Origin: Hyunsoonleella ulvae
GTDB taxonomy: Bacteria; Bacteroidota; Bacteroidia; Flavobacteriales; Flavobacteriaceae
Assembly: GCF_016827605.1 (NCBI RefSeq)
Contig: NZ_JAEPJQ010000002.1
Location: 682,001 to 746,000 of the forward strand
Direction: 5' to 3'
Length of the DNA stretch: 64,000 bases
Part shown: piece after piece, positions 18,593-27,994 of the stretch
Position numbering within the stretch: position 1 is the first letter of the stretch
Layout: each line of letters opens with the position of its first letter
Translations under genes and position numbers: made by a program
Notes under the pieces: generated by a model
What the model was told of the DNA's origin: nothing
The model's database searches: none
Seen by the model: the letters and a program-made list of their open reading frames with translations, nothing else

Positions 18593-18946
18593 AGAAATTT
18601 ATTTTATTTAATTTTTAGTTTCTTTTTAACGCTCTCTAAGATACGAAAATATGTAAGGTATTGAAAAAGAGAAAACATATAAATTTCATGGTTAAAAACA
18701 ACTTTTAGAAAAATTGATCCGTAATTTATATCTTTACACTCTGTTATATTTTTCATTACATACTATCTGAGTCTTTTCAAGAAAGACAACTCTTAAAAAA
18801 GAGTAAAAATTGCATTATAACATCTTCTTGTTCTTTAATGCATAGATAGGCACATTTATTTTTCACAAAAAACTTAAAAATAAAAATCGCAGAAAAGCTA
18901 TACCATCATTGATGCTTTGTTAAATGTGATTAAAAAATAGACAATA
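18593..18946. other. 354-base intergenic region between acnA and a methyltransferase gene
   Basis: No supported gene. Divergent upstream region. It contains two adjacent small hairpins, GTCTTT/AAAGAC (18771-18787) and ACTCTT/AAGAGT (18789-18804), without a T-run on the plus strand, and a TATCTTTAC word at 18728 that resembles the variant -7 element TAnnTTTA. Might hold a leader or short RNA, but nothing can be named. Confidence 0.4.
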
Positions 18947-19783
18947 ATGAATAAAAAACAGTTAATAAATAAGAGCATAGAACAATTTTATAATAATTCA
19001 TCAGAAGAAACAAGATTAAATCAAGGTATGGGAGTTTTTGAGTTTGAAAGAATTAAAACTCTCATAGAAAAGTATATTCCAAACCAATGCTCAACAATAA
19101 TAGATGTTGGAGGAGGTACAGGAAAATACGCCGAGTGGCTTGCAAAAAAAGGACATGTAGTACACTTAGTTGATCCCATTAAGAAACACATAAAACTAGC
19201 TCAAAATAGGGCTCATAAATTAAAGAACAAATTTACCGTAAACTATGGAGAGGCAAGAAAACTTGAATTCCCTAACAACTTTGCCGACCTTATAATACTA
19301 CATGGACCTCTATATCATCTTCAAAAAAGAGAAGATAGAGCATTGTGTATAAAAGAAGCCAAACGCATCTTAAAAAATAATGGTATAATTTTAGGTTTTG
19401 CGATTAATTATACAGCATCAACGTTGGTAGGTCTATTAAATGGTTATATCCATAAAAAACCATTTCTTAGCATGTGCAAAGAAGTATTAACAACAGGTTT
19501 ACATCATCAACCTGATGCGTTCCCGTGGGTTTTAGCTGAAGCATATTACCATAGACCAGAACAGCTCAAAGAAGAGTTTATTAATCAACAGCTACATCAT
19601 ATTAACATACATGCTGTAGAGGGAATAACATGGTTAGATAAAGATTTTTTTCTAAGTATGGCTAATAGTAGTAGAAAAGAAACTTTATTGCAACTCTTAA
19701 ATATAACCGAGACTGATGATGCACTTTTAGCTTTTAGTCCTCACATAATGATAGCAACAAAAAAATTACCGTATGAACTATAA
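18947..19783 (+). CDS. SAM-dependent class I methyltransferase
   Basis: 278 residues. Methyltransferase core about 40-160: SAM-binding motif I IIDVGGGTGKYAEWLAKKG (about 52-70), acidic VHLVDPI at the end of strand 2, and DLIILHGPLYHLQ (about 110-122), followed by EAKRILKNNGIILGFAI. Substrate not predictable; the long C-terminal part (about 160-278) probably forms the substrate lid. Cytoplasmic. The following small frameshifted gene overlaps its end by 11 bases, so the two were probably co-transcribed. Confidence 0.88.
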   Translation: MNKKQLINKSIEQFYNNSSEETRLNQGMGVFEFERIKTLIEKYIPNQCSTIIDVGGGTGKYAEWLAKKGHVVHLVDPIKKHIKLAQNRAHKLKNKFTVNYGEARKLEFPNNFADLIILHGPLYHLQKREDRALCIKEAKRILKNNGIILGFAINYTASTLVGLLNGYIHKKPFLSMCKEVLTTGLHHQPDAFPWVLAEAYYHRPEQLKEEFINQQLHHINIHAVEGITWLDKDFFLSMANSSRKETLLQLLNITETDDALLAFSPHIMIATKKLPYEL

Positions 19784-19974
19784 AAAAAGATATTTAGATG
19801 CATTTATTAAAAATGATGGTTTACTTAACGAAATAGATCTTGGGGCAACTTATTGGTCTTAACGAAGATGAAACAATTAAAATACTTGCAAAGTTGTTAC
19901 AGGAGTATAAAATTGAATATACTATGCACAAAGCTTGTAATTATCGTGTAATGAAAAAACGAATAGCAAAATAA
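19773..19974 (+). pseudogene. Small conserved protein gene broken by an extra G
   Basis: ATG at 19773 reads MNYKKRYLDAFIKNDG, then LLNEIDLG, and hits a stop at 19860. Reading CTTGGGGCAA (19839-19848) with three instead of four Gs restores DLGQLIGLNEDETIKILAKL and continues to YRVMKKRIAK, ending at 19974, a protein of about 66 residues. The product has the look of a small helical flavobacterial protein of unknown function. A single-base gain in a G-run suggests either true inactivation/phase variation or a base-calling error. Confidence 0.65.
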
Positions 19975-19987
19975 ATCCAAAGCATAA

Positions 19988-20016
19988 AAAAGCCCAAGCA
20001 TTACGCTTAGGCTTTT
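19988..20016. terminator. Bidirectional terminator upstream of the acnB stop
   Basis: AAAAGCCCAAGC (19988-19999) pairs with GCTTAGGCTTTT (20005-20016) with one mismatch around a 5-base loop; A-run and T-run flank it, fitting the convergent genes on both sides. Confidence 0.8.
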
Positions 20017-20041
20017 CATTTATGTGTGTCTCTGGTTAGAA

Positions 20042-22816
20042 TTAGATGACTAATTCTTTTTGAGAGGGTTTAAACTTGGTTAATACGATACCATCTACTG
20101 CTGCTTCGTACTCTGCCATAGTTGGTGTACGACCTAAAATGGTAGATAATACGACTACTGGCGTAGAGGATAGTAAAGATTCTCCTTTTTTACCGTCTGT
20201 ATCTTTTACCACACGGCCTTGGAATAAACGTGTAGAGGTTGCCATTACTGTATCCCCTGGTTCTGCTTTTTCTTGGTTACCCATACATAGGTTACATCCT
20301 GGACGCTCTAAGTATAGCATGTTTTCGTACTTGGTACGTGCTAAGCCTTTTGGTGCGCTATCGTCAAACTCAAAACCTGAGTATTTTTGTAATACTTCCC
20401 AATCGCCTTCTGCCTTTAACTCGTCTACAATGTTGTATGTTGGTGGCGCTACAACTAGAGGCGCTTTAAATTCTACTTTACCTTGTTGTGCTTCTATGTT
20501 TTTTAGCATTTGTGCTAAAATCTTCATATCGCCTTTGTGTACCATACAAGACCCTACGAAACCTAAATCGACTTGCTTTGTACCACCGTAGTATGATAAT
20601 GGACGGATGGTATCGTGCGTGTAACGACGTGATGGATCTTCGTTGTTTACATCTGGATCTGCAATCATTGGTTCTGCGATTTCATCTAAATCGATAACCA
20701 CCTCTGCATAATACTTAGCGTTTGCATCTGGTTTTAATGCTGGCTTGATACCTGTTTTAACTTCTGTTATTCTGGTATTTGCTTTATCTACTAAACCTTT
20801 AAGCACCTGCTTTTCATTGTCCATACCTTTATCGATCATGATTTGGATACGGTCTCTTGCAATTTCTAAAGATTCTACCAAAGTCTCGTCTTCTGAGATA
20901 CAGATAGACGCCTTAGCTTTCATCTCTGCTGTCCAGTCTGTGAATGTAAAGGCTTGGTCAGACGTTAATGTCCCAATATGTACTTCTATAATACGCCCTT
21001 GGAATACGTTTTCGCCACCAAATTGCTTTAACATTTGTTGTTGTGTAGCGTGTACCACATCACGGAAGTCCATAAAACTTCTCATGTTGCCTTTAAAAGT
21101 TACTTTAACAGACTCTGGAATTGGCATCGTGGCCTCTCCTGTTGCTAAAGCTAGGGCTACTGTACCAGAATCGGCACCGAAAGCTACCCCTTTAGACATA
21201 CGTGTGTGCGAATCTCCACCGATAATGATATCCCAATCGTCTACCGTGATATCGTTTAATACCTTGTGTATTACATCGGTCATTGGGAAATATACACCTT
21301 TAGGATCGCGTCCTGTAATTAAACCGAAGTCGTTCATAAACTTCATTAATCTTGGGATGTTAGCCTTAGACTTATCATCCCATACAGAAGCGGTGTGACA
21401 TCCAGACTGGTAGCTGGCATCTACTATTGGCGATACCACTGTTGCTGCCATCATTTCAAGCTCTTGAGACGTCATTAAACCTGTAGTATCCTGAGAGCCT
21501 ACAATGTTTACTTCTACACGTACGTTAGAACCTGTATGTAATATTTTGCCTGGTGTTGTACCTACAGCGTTTTTGTTGAATATTTTCTCTACTGCTGTTA
21601 AGCCTTGTCCTTCTATAGAAATTTCTTTAGATGGTGCATATACTTGTGGTACATCGATACCTAAGGCTTTACAAGCAAATGTTTGTAATTTTTTACCAAA
21701 TACAACTGCATAAGAACCTCCAGCTTTTATAAACTCCATTTTTTGTGGTGTTAATGCTGTAGAGATATCTTTTAACTCTTTATCGCCGTTGTATAACTTT
21801 TTAGTTTTTGTATTTATAGTAAGTACAGTTCCTGTTTCTACAGAGTATACTTGCTCTAATACAGGCTCGCCATCGGCATCGTAAACCGTTTTACCGTCGG
21901 CATCCTTTTTAGTTACCCAGTTTTTAAGGTCTATCCCTATACCTCCTGTTACACCTACTGTCGTTAAGAAAATTGGTGCTATACCGTTTGTTCCTGCTAT
22001 TACTGGTGCTATGTTTATAAATGGTACGTATGGGCTAGATGAGATACCTGTCCATAACGCCACGTTATTTACACCAGACATTCTAGACGATCCTACACCC
22101 ATAGTGCCTTTCTCTGCCACAAGCATTACACGCTTATCAGGGTGCTGCTCTTTAAGGGCTAACACTTCTTTTTGCATGTCTTTGTTGTGCTCAAAAATAC
22201 ACTGTCCGTGTAATTCTCTATCTGAACGTGAATGTGCATCGGCTCCTGGTGATAATAAATCGGTTGAAATATCACCAACACCCGCAATGTAAGTTACTAC
22301 TTGAATTTCTTCATCTACTTCTGGTAACTTGGTAAAAAATTCTGCTTGAGCATAACTCTCAATAATCTCCTTAGCAATAGCACTTCCCGTTTTCATTGCT
22401 TCTTCCAAGCGATCAGTATCTGCTTCGTATAAAAATACTTGTGTTTTTAACACTTTGGCTGCCTGTTGTGCTATGTCCTCATCATTTCCTAATGCTAAAT
22501 CTAGAAGCACTTCTATTGAAGGTCCTCCTTTCATATGCGACAGTTGCTCGAAAGCAAATGTTGGAGTGATTTCTTCTACTACTGATTCTCCAAGAATAAT
22601 CTCTTTTAAAAACTTAGCCTTAACACCTGCTGCACTTGTGGTTCCTGGCAAGGTGTTGTAAATAAAGAAATTTAAAGATGCTTCTCTGTGCGCATTACCC
22701 TCATCCTTAATTTGAGCGATAATGTCACTCAATAAATCTGCACCGTCGATTGGCTTTGGGTGTAAGCCCAGAGCTTTTCTTTCCTCGATTTCCTTGATGT
22801 AATCGTTGTAGTTCAT
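20042..22816 (-). CDS. acnB: Aconitate hydratase B (bifunctional with 2-methylisocitrate dehydratase)
   Basis: 924 residues with the AcnB domain order: N-terminal HEAT-like helical domain (about 1-160), swivel domain (about 165-390), then the catalytic domains. [4Fe-4S] ligands appear as Cys757 (GSCMVHKG), Cys841 and Cys844 (GCNLCMG). Isomerises citrate to isocitrate and can act in the methylcitrate route for propionate, which would complement the methylmalonyl-CoA mutase at the left of the window. It is slightly longer than enterobacterial AcnB, with an insertion around residues 290-350 (KKDADGKTVYDADGEPVLEQ). Same strand as acnA but separated by two plus-strand genes. Confidence 0.96.
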   Translation of the reverse strand: MNYNDYIKEIEERKALGLHPKPIDGADLLSDIIAQIKDEGNAHREASLNFFIYNTLPGTTSAAGVKAKFLKEIILGESVVEEITPTFAFEQLSHMKGGPSIEVLLDLALGNDEDIAQQAAKVLKTQVFLYEADTDRLEEAMKTGSAIAKEIIESYAQAEFFTKLPEVDEEIQVVTYIAGVGDISTDLLSPGADAHSRSDRELHGQCIFEHNKDMQKEVLALKEQHPDKRVMLVAEKGTMGVGSSRMSGVNNVALWTGISSSPYVPFINIAPVIAGTNGIAPIFLTTVGVTGGIGIDLKNWVTKKDADGKTVYDADGEPVLEQVYSVETGTVLTINTKTKKLYNGDKELKDISTALTPQKMEFIKAGGSYAVVFGKKLQTFACKALGIDVPQVYAPSKEISIEGQGLTAVEKIFNKNAVGTTPGKILHTGSNVRVEVNIVGSQDTTGLMTSQELEMMAATVVSPIVDASYQSGCHTASVWDDKSKANIPRLMKFMNDFGLITGRDPKGVYFPMTDVIHKVLNDITVDDWDIIIGGDSHTRMSKGVAFGADSGTVALALATGEATMPIPESVKVTFKGNMRSFMDFRDVVHATQQQMLKQFGGENVFQGRIIEVHIGTLTSDQAFTFTDWTAEMKAKASICISEDETLVESLEIARDRIQIMIDKGMDNEKQVLKGLVDKANTRITEVKTGIKPALKPDANAKYYAEVVIDLDEIAEPMIADPDVNNEDPSRRYTHDTIRPLSYYGGTKQVDLGFVGSCMVHKGDMKILAQMLKNIEAQQGKVEFKAPLVVAPPTYNIVDELKAEGDWEVLQKYSGFEFDDSAPKGLARTKYENMLYLERPGCNLCMGNQEKAEPGDTVMATSTRLFQGRVVKDTDGKKGESLLSSTPVVVLSTILGRTPTMAEYEAAVDGIVLTKFKPSQKELVI

Positions 22817-23022
22817 ATAAGAAATATTTCAGTTTTAGTTTTATTTAAAAAAGTGACGCAAAATACGAATTTAATGCAAAGGTTTAAAAGGAAAACTACA
22901 ATAAAACTAAGTATCTATACTTAATTATTATAGTATCATTATTAAATAAAATGATTGAATTTTTGTTAGTTGAATACAGCAATTTCTAATGAATTAATAA
23001 TTTAATGTTGACTTTTAATCTA

Positions 23023-23030
23023 TACCTTTG
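23023..23030 (+). promoter_or_regulatory. -7 promoter element of the 559-residue membrane protein gene
   Basis: TACCTTTG matches TAnnTTTG and lies 20 bases before the ATG, giving a short leader. A TTG is present upstream but only 12 bases away, shorter than usual. Confidence 0.5.
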
Positions 23031-23049
23031 AGGTAAACCAAACAAGAAG

Positions 23050-24729
23050 ATGCTTCTTATACTATTAAGCTGGATATACATAGCCTTAACTTGCCTAAAT
23101 TTTGGATTTGTTTTCAGGAGAATTCTCAAAATTGACAATTGCCATTTTACGATACATCATATCTTAGGGCTTTTTCTCTATACCATTACAACTAGTCTTG
23201 CAGCTTTTTTTATGAGAATTCATATTGAATACTATGTAAGTGTTTTAATTCTTAATTGTATACTACTTATATGGTTTAGAGCAGATATTAAACAGCTTTT
23301 AAATAGTGTGTGGCATGCAATCAAAAATTTAAAAACTCCTTATAAACTATTATATCTACTGCTATGTATTTTGGTATTGGCACAGAGTGCTACCAAGCCT
23401 TATTTAATTGATAACGAATCGTATTATATACAAACCATAAAATGGATAAATGAATTTGGTTATGTAAAAGGGCTAGCCAACCTACATCTTTTTTTAGGAC
23501 AAAATTCTTCATGGCACGCCTTACAAGCTGGTTTTAATTTCCCTTTTATCACTAATTGCTTTAATGATATTAACGGATTTATTTTTGTGCTATTAGGCTT
23601 TCTGTTTATTGAAAAATTGAATCATAATTCTAATGTTCAGGATTATTTTTTAGGTCTGATACTTGTGTTTAGTTTATTCTTGATGCAATTTGTAAATACA
23701 CCTTCTCCTGATTTAATTATCTTTTTGTTGACGCCATATGTTGTCTATGAATTCTTGATGAATTATAACACCATATCCATCAATACATTTAAACAGCTTT
23801 TATCTATAGTCCTTTTTTTATGTCTTGTAAAAGTAACGATGTTGGTAGTATCCCTTCTTATACTAATTTTATTTTTAAAACATTATAATGCATTGAAAAT
23901 ATATAGTATTAAGTTTACCTTACTGTGCATTGGAATACTTGGACTGTTTTTATTTAAAAATTATATCATCTCTGGATACTTATTTTACCCTACATCTGCT
24001 TTGGACATCTTAAACGTAGATTGGAAATTACCGCCTGAATTATTACAACTATACAAAACTGGCACCTATCAATCTGGTTTTAATAATATTGACACTTCAT
24101 CATTTAGCTTTCTTGAAACACTTAAATATTGGTTGCAAATCCCCAAACTTAATGGGCTATTTAATAAACTGTTCTTATTTCTTTTAGTACTTTTTCCTTT
24201 TTGTATTCTTAAAAGTAAACACAAAACGCAACTATTAATTGTTTACCTATTAGGACTTGTACAACTTGTAATCGTTTGGCTTAATTCTCCTCAATACCGC
24301 TTCTTTTTTGTATTTATTGTTATTTTTTCGCTTCAAATATTCGTTACTTTATTTAAATCTCAAAAGTTGGGATTGTACCTCACGTGTAGTGCCATAATTT
24401 TAAGTGCAATTACTATTTTTATTCCTTTAAATTTAAATGCTTTTACTTCAAATAAATTTGCTATGACGCTAAGTAATTTCAAGTTTAAAAATATTATTAT
24501 TCCAGAGAACAATACTAAAACTGCCACTACTTTTTCTAAAGTTACTGTTGATGGGTTTGATTTTTATACCCCTGAAAAAGATGTGTTCTTCTGGGGTACT
24601 GGCAATGGTAGCTTACCTTGTGTGAATCAGCAACAAGTGGAATATATAAAACACTATTATCATTATATTCCTAAGTTGAGAGGGAACAGCTTAAAAGATG
24701 GGTTTATGTCCAAAAAAACCAATCCTTAA
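23050..24729 (+). CDS. Polytopic membrane protein (LIC_10190-like family)
   Basis: 559 residues with about 10-12 transmembrane helices through residue 470, then a short extracytoplasmic tail with a conserved-looking end (FFWGTGNGSLPCVNQQQVEY). The arrangement resembles glycosyltransferase-C/PMT-like multi-helix proteins and the LIC_10190 family found in flavobacteria and leptospires; an acidic residue pair after the third or fourth helix (LIDNESYYIQ) would be in a loop like that of GT-C enzymes. Function is inferred, not demonstrated; possibly surface polysaccharide synthesis. Its stop codon directly abuts the stop codon of the moxR gene on the other strand. Confidence 0.7.
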   Translation: MLLILLSWIYIALTCLNFGFVFRRILKIDNCHFTIHHILGLFLYTITTSLAAFFMRIHIEYYVSVLILNCILLIWFRADIKQLLNSVWHAIKNLKTPYKLLYLLLCILVLAQSATKPYLIDNESYYIQTIKWINEFGYVKGLANLHLFLGQNSSWHALQAGFNFPFITNCFNDINGFIFVLLGFLFIEKLNHNSNVQDYFLGLILVFSLFLMQFVNTPSPDLIIFLLTPYVVYEFLMNYNTISINTFKQLLSIVLFLCLVKVTMLVVSLLILILFLKHYNALKIYSIKFTLLCIGILGLFLFKNYIISGYLFYPTSALDILNVDWKLPPELLQLYKTGTYQSGFNNIDTSSFSFLETLKYWLQIPKLNGLFNKLFLFLLVLFPFCILKSKHKTQLLIVYLLGLVQLVIVWLNSPQYRFFFVFIVIFSLQIFVTLFKSQKLGLYLTCSAIILSAITIFIPLNLNAFTSNKFAMTLSNFKFKNIIIPENNTKTATTFSKVTVDGFDFYTPEKDVFFWGTGNGSLPCVNQQQVEYIKHYYHYIPKLRGNSLKDGFMSKKTNP

Positions 24730-25683
24730 TTAGAATAAACTCTTAATGATCTGATTTTCTGAAATACCTTCTGCTTCTGCTTTGTAGTTTTTAATGATAC
24801 GGTGCCTAAGAATACTGGTAGCTACCGCCTGTACATCTTCATTATCTGGAGAAAATTTACCATTAACTGCAGCATGGGTTTTGGCTGCTAGTATTAAATT
24901 TTGAGATGCTCTTGGCCCTGCTCCCCAATCTATATATTGTTTTACTAAATCTGATGCTACAGTACTATTTGGCCTAGTTTTACCAACCATAGTAACTGCA
25001 TATTCAATAACATTATCAGCTACGGGAATTCTTCTAATAACATGTTGTAATTCTAAAATTTCTTTTGCAGTAAAAAGTGCATTTACCTCAACTTTCACAT
25101 CGTTAGTTGTAGCCTTTACCACTTCTACTTCTTCTTTAAATGAAGGGTATTCTAAGTTAATGGCAAACATAAAACGGTCTAATTGTGCTTCTGGTAGAGG
25201 ATAAGTTCCTTCTTGCTCAATAGGATTTTGCGTTGCTAAAACAAAATAAGGTAAATCTAGTTTATAATGATGTCCAGCTACTGTTACTGCTCGTTCTTGC
25301 ATTGCTTCCAATAGTGCTGCCTGGGTTTTTGGCGGTGTTCTATTTATTTCATCTGCTAGAATAATGTTGGCGAAAATAGGACCTTTTACAAATTTAAAAT
25401 GACGGTCTTCATCAAGAATTTCACTTCCTAAAATGTCGCTTGGCATTAAATCTGGCGTAAACTGTATGCGCTTAAAATCTAAACCCAAGGCTTGCGCAAT
25501 GGTATTTACCATTAATGTCTTGGCTAAACCTGGTACACCTACAAGTAAAGAGTGTCCTCCAGAAAATACAGATATTAAAATTTGATCGATAACATCATCT
25601 TGTCCTACAATGACTTTAGCTATTTCCTGTTTTAACGTTTTATATTTTTTAACAAAATGTTCTATTGCAGCAACATCAGACAT
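24730..25683 (-). CDS. MoxR-type AAA ATPase
   Basis: 317 residues. Walker A GVPGLAKT (about 39-46), Walker B ILADEINR (about 108-115), sensor ATQNPIEQEGTYPLPEAQLD (about 149-168) and a C-terminal lid helical domain. MoxR ATPases act as chaperones in assembly or maturation of particular complexes, often with vWA and DUF58 partners; those partners are not adjacent here. It is the last gene of the operon of three periplasmic folding factors, six bases after the nearest one, which hints at an envelope-related role. Confidence 0.93.
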   Translation of the reverse strand: MSDVAAIEHFVKKYKTLKQEIAKVIVGQDDVIDQILISVFSGGHSLLVGVPGLAKTLMVNTIAQALGLDFKRIQFTPDLMPSDILGSEILDEDRHFKFVKGPIFANIILADEINRTPPKTQAALLEAMQERAVTVAGHHYKLDLPYFVLATQNPIEQEGTYPLPEAQLDRFMFAINLEYPSFKEEVEVVKATTNDVKVEVNALFTAKEILELQHVIRRIPVADNVIEYAVTMVGKTRPNSTVASDLVKQYIDWGAGPRASQNLILAAKTHAAVNGKFSPDNEDVQAVATSILRHRIIKNYKAEAEGISENQIIKSLF

Positions 25684-25689
25684 AAATTC

Positions 25690-27138
25690 CTATTTTTTTA
25701 ACCAGTTACTAGAAAACTCACAATCTCTTGTATTACCTGTTATCTTAATGTAGGTATCATCAATCTTTTCCGCTTGCCAATTTTCTATAGCCTTAATTTT
25801 CTTTTCGTTAAGAGCAAGTCCCTTAATTTTTAAGAAGTCTCTTGCATAATCAGCTTCATGGTCTTCTACCCTATCAGAAACTGTAAGGATTTTAAACTTA
25901 AGCTTTTGAGATCTGTCAGACTCCGCAACTACTTGGCTAACCTCTCCATCCTTTAAATCTTGAATTTGAGAATATAATTCAGGATCCATACGCGTTAATT
26001 CAAAATTATAGTCTTGAGTTTCTGGATTTATTAACTGTCCTCCATCAAATCGCGTTACTTCATCATCACTTATTTCTCTAGCTGCTGCTTCGAATGTAAT
26101 TTCTCCACTAACTATTTTTTGTCTTACTTCCTCAAGTTTTTCTTTTGCTTCAATTATTGAGGCATCAGAAACTTTTGGAATCAATAGCACATGACTAACA
26201 TCATACTCCTGGCCTCTAATTTTTTCGCAATAGACAATATGGAATCCAAAATCGGTTTCAAAAGGCTCAGAAACCTGTCCTTCTTGCAAGGAAAATGCTG
26301 CTTCACGAAATTCCTTCACCATCCTAGGTTTTTTTCTGTTAAGCGTATATTTGTAACCCGATTGTTTTATACCTGGATCTTGACCGTATAGAATAACTTT
26401 AGACCTAAAACTTGCGCCATTATCCTCTACATCACTCTTAAATTTTTTTAGCTGACTTATGATACGTTGCTTTTCTTCTTCTGATACTTTTGGCTCTACC
26501 ACTATTTGAGCTACTTTTAATTCTGTACCAAAATTTGGACGTTCTTCTTTTGGAATTTTATTAAAAAATTGCCTTACTTCTTCTGGAGTTATTTCAACCT
26601 CTTCAACAACCTTAGCTCGCATACGCTGGGCTAACATCATATCCTTATTGGTTTTAAACATCTCCTCCCTAAGACTTTCCTCACTTTCTTTATTGTATAT
26701 CGCTAAGAGGCGGTTTATGTCCCCATTAACTTGGGACAAAAACTGCTGTAATTGATACTCTACATTATTTCTAACTTCAGCATCAGACACCAATACACTA
26801 TCTTGAATAGCATGGTGAGCATATAATTTATCTTCTAGAAGTTTACCAAAAAGCTGACATCTGGTAATATTTTTAGTGTCTACACCAGAGGCTTGTAACT
26901 GTAAAAACTCTTTATCAATATCAGAGTTTAATACGATATAGTCGCCTACAACACCCGCAACACCATCAACCTTTACAGGTTTAAATGCTGAAGTAGAATC
27001 AGTAATTACCTTCTTTTCACTTTCTTCAACTTTAGTTGGCACGTCTTCAATAATTTCTTGCGCTTGTATTACTCCAACTAAGAGGAGTAGCACTAATAGG
27101 CTAATTATAAATTTCAAATTCCTTATTCTTAATGGCAT
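25690..27138 (-). CDS. SurA-type periplasmic peptidyl-prolyl isomerase
   Basis: 482 residues. Signal peptide (hydrophobic stretch IISLLVLLLLVGVIQAQ), SurA N-terminal helical domain (about 50-175) and two parvulin-type PpiC regions (about 205-310 and 315-415; DFGFHIVYCEKIRGQEYD and FDGGQLINPETQDY). Periplasmic chaperone for outer-membrane proteins. The frame start at 27138 overlaps the upstream gene by 38 bases; a TTG at 27117 (giving MKFIISLL) would yield a more typical signal peptide. surA in function, though several paralogs exist here so I give no symbol. Confidence 0.88.
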   Translation of the reverse strand: MPLRIRNLKFIISLLVLLLLVGVIQAQEIIEDVPTKVEESEKKVITDSTSAFKPVKVDGVAGVVGDYIVLNSDIDKEFLQLQASGVDTKNITRCQLFGKLLEDKLYAHHAIQDSVLVSDAEVRNNVEYQLQQFLSQVNGDINRLLAIYNKESEESLREEMFKTNKDMMLAQRMRAKVVEEVEITPEEVRQFFNKIPKEERPNFGTELKVAQIVVEPKVSEEEKQRIISQLKKFKSDVEDNGASFRSKVILYGQDPGIKQSGYKYTLNRKKPRMVKEFREAAFSLQEGQVSEPFETDFGFHIVYCEKIRGQEYDVSHVLLIPKVSDASIIEAKEKLEEVRQKIVSGEITFEAAAREISDDEVTRFDGGQLINPETQDYNFELTRMDPELYSQIQDLKDGEVSQVVAESDRSQKLKFKILTVSDRVEDHEADYARDFLKIKGLALNEKKIKAIENWQAEKIDDTYIKITGNTRDCEFSSNWLKK

Positions 27139-27994
27139 CTTTTGTAATGTCTTTTTCTAATTTTTTAATGAGTTCTAGTTTTCGCTTATTGATAACAATT
27201 TGGTCAATTGTTGGTCTTACATACTCCAAAGGCGCAGTATCATTCCTAACCAAAACATCATTAACTTGCATCAAATATACTCCTAATGAATCTTTGAGTT
27301 GCACAAAATTAGATTTTTTTAACAGTTGATTTTTATTTTCTGAGTTCACACCTGGAATCTTAGTAATAACCTGACTCATTTTTACCCAAATAGAATCATT
27401 TAATGAATAGGATTTAAATTGGAGTGCTATAGAGTCTAACACTATTTTATCATCTTCCTCAAAGCGCTTAAAACGTTCTTTAATGTTATCAAAATCTATG
27501 ATATTTTCATCTAAGTGAAGGTATCTAAATTTGATAAGCTCTTCATTAAGTTTAAATACATCTTTGTGCTTTTCATAATAACTACTGGCCTCTTGTACAC
27601 TTACTGTTGTATCTAGGTTTTTCTTAACCAATGCTTCTAAATACGCTTTACTAAAAAGATCATACTTGTACTGCTCTACTAGCTTATTAAAATCCTCTTG
27701 TTTTTTTTCACTTAAATTTATTTGGGCTCCGTCCACCAGAAGTCGTCCTGTAGCCCATTCTTTAATAAAATTCTGAACAATTAGAGTACTATCCTTTCCT
27801 GTGACGCCCTCAGCTACCAAACCTTTTAAGTCATCCTTGTAGAGATACGTATCGTTGACCCTGGCTATAGGTTCCCTGTCATCGGTTTTTCTAAAAAAAT
27901 CACAGGATGCAAGTAGAATAAAAACTAATATTATATTGAGGGATTTAATGCGCAAAACTCTACTTAATACCTGCCTTAACTTTCTTAAAGACAT
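27101..27994 (-). CDS. SurA-like lipoprotein without an evident PPIase domain
   Basis: 297 residues. Signal sequence with lipobox LLASC, then a SurA N-domain-like helical region (PIARVNDTYLYKDDLKGLV, ...LLVDGAQINLSEKKQEDFNK). No parvulin motif is visible, so it may be a pure chaperone; annotation pipelines call it peptidyl-prolyl isomerase by similarity. Overlaps the upstream gene by 35 bases with the ATG at 27994; a TTG at 27955, four bases after the upstream stop, would give a compact lipoprotein signal (MRIKSLNIILVFILLASC). Middle member of three consecutive related genes. Confidence 0.8.
   Translation of the reverse strand: MSLRKLRQVLSRVLRIKSLNIILVFILLASCDFFRKTDDREPIARVNDTYLYKDDLKGLVAEGVTGKDSTLIVQNFIKEWATGRLLVDGAQINLSEKKQEDFNKLVEQYKYDLFSKAYLEALVKKNLDTTVSVQEASSYYEKHKDVFKLNEELIKFRYLHLDENIIDFDNIKERFKRFEEDDKIVLDSIALQFKSYSLNDSIWVKMSQVITKIPGVNSENKNQLLKKSNFVQLKDSLGVYLMQVNDVLVRNDTAPLEYVRPTIDQIVINKRKLELIKKLEKDITKDAIKNKEFEIYN

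Noticed and set aside
20745-21398. Long plus-strand open frame (217 codons) opposite acnB
   Set aside because: Antisense to a well-conserved coding region; residues show no family pattern. Treated as a shadow.
24722-24740. Terminator between the 559-residue membrane protein gene and moxR
   Set aside because: The two stop codons are adjacent with no intervening bases and no hairpin around them.
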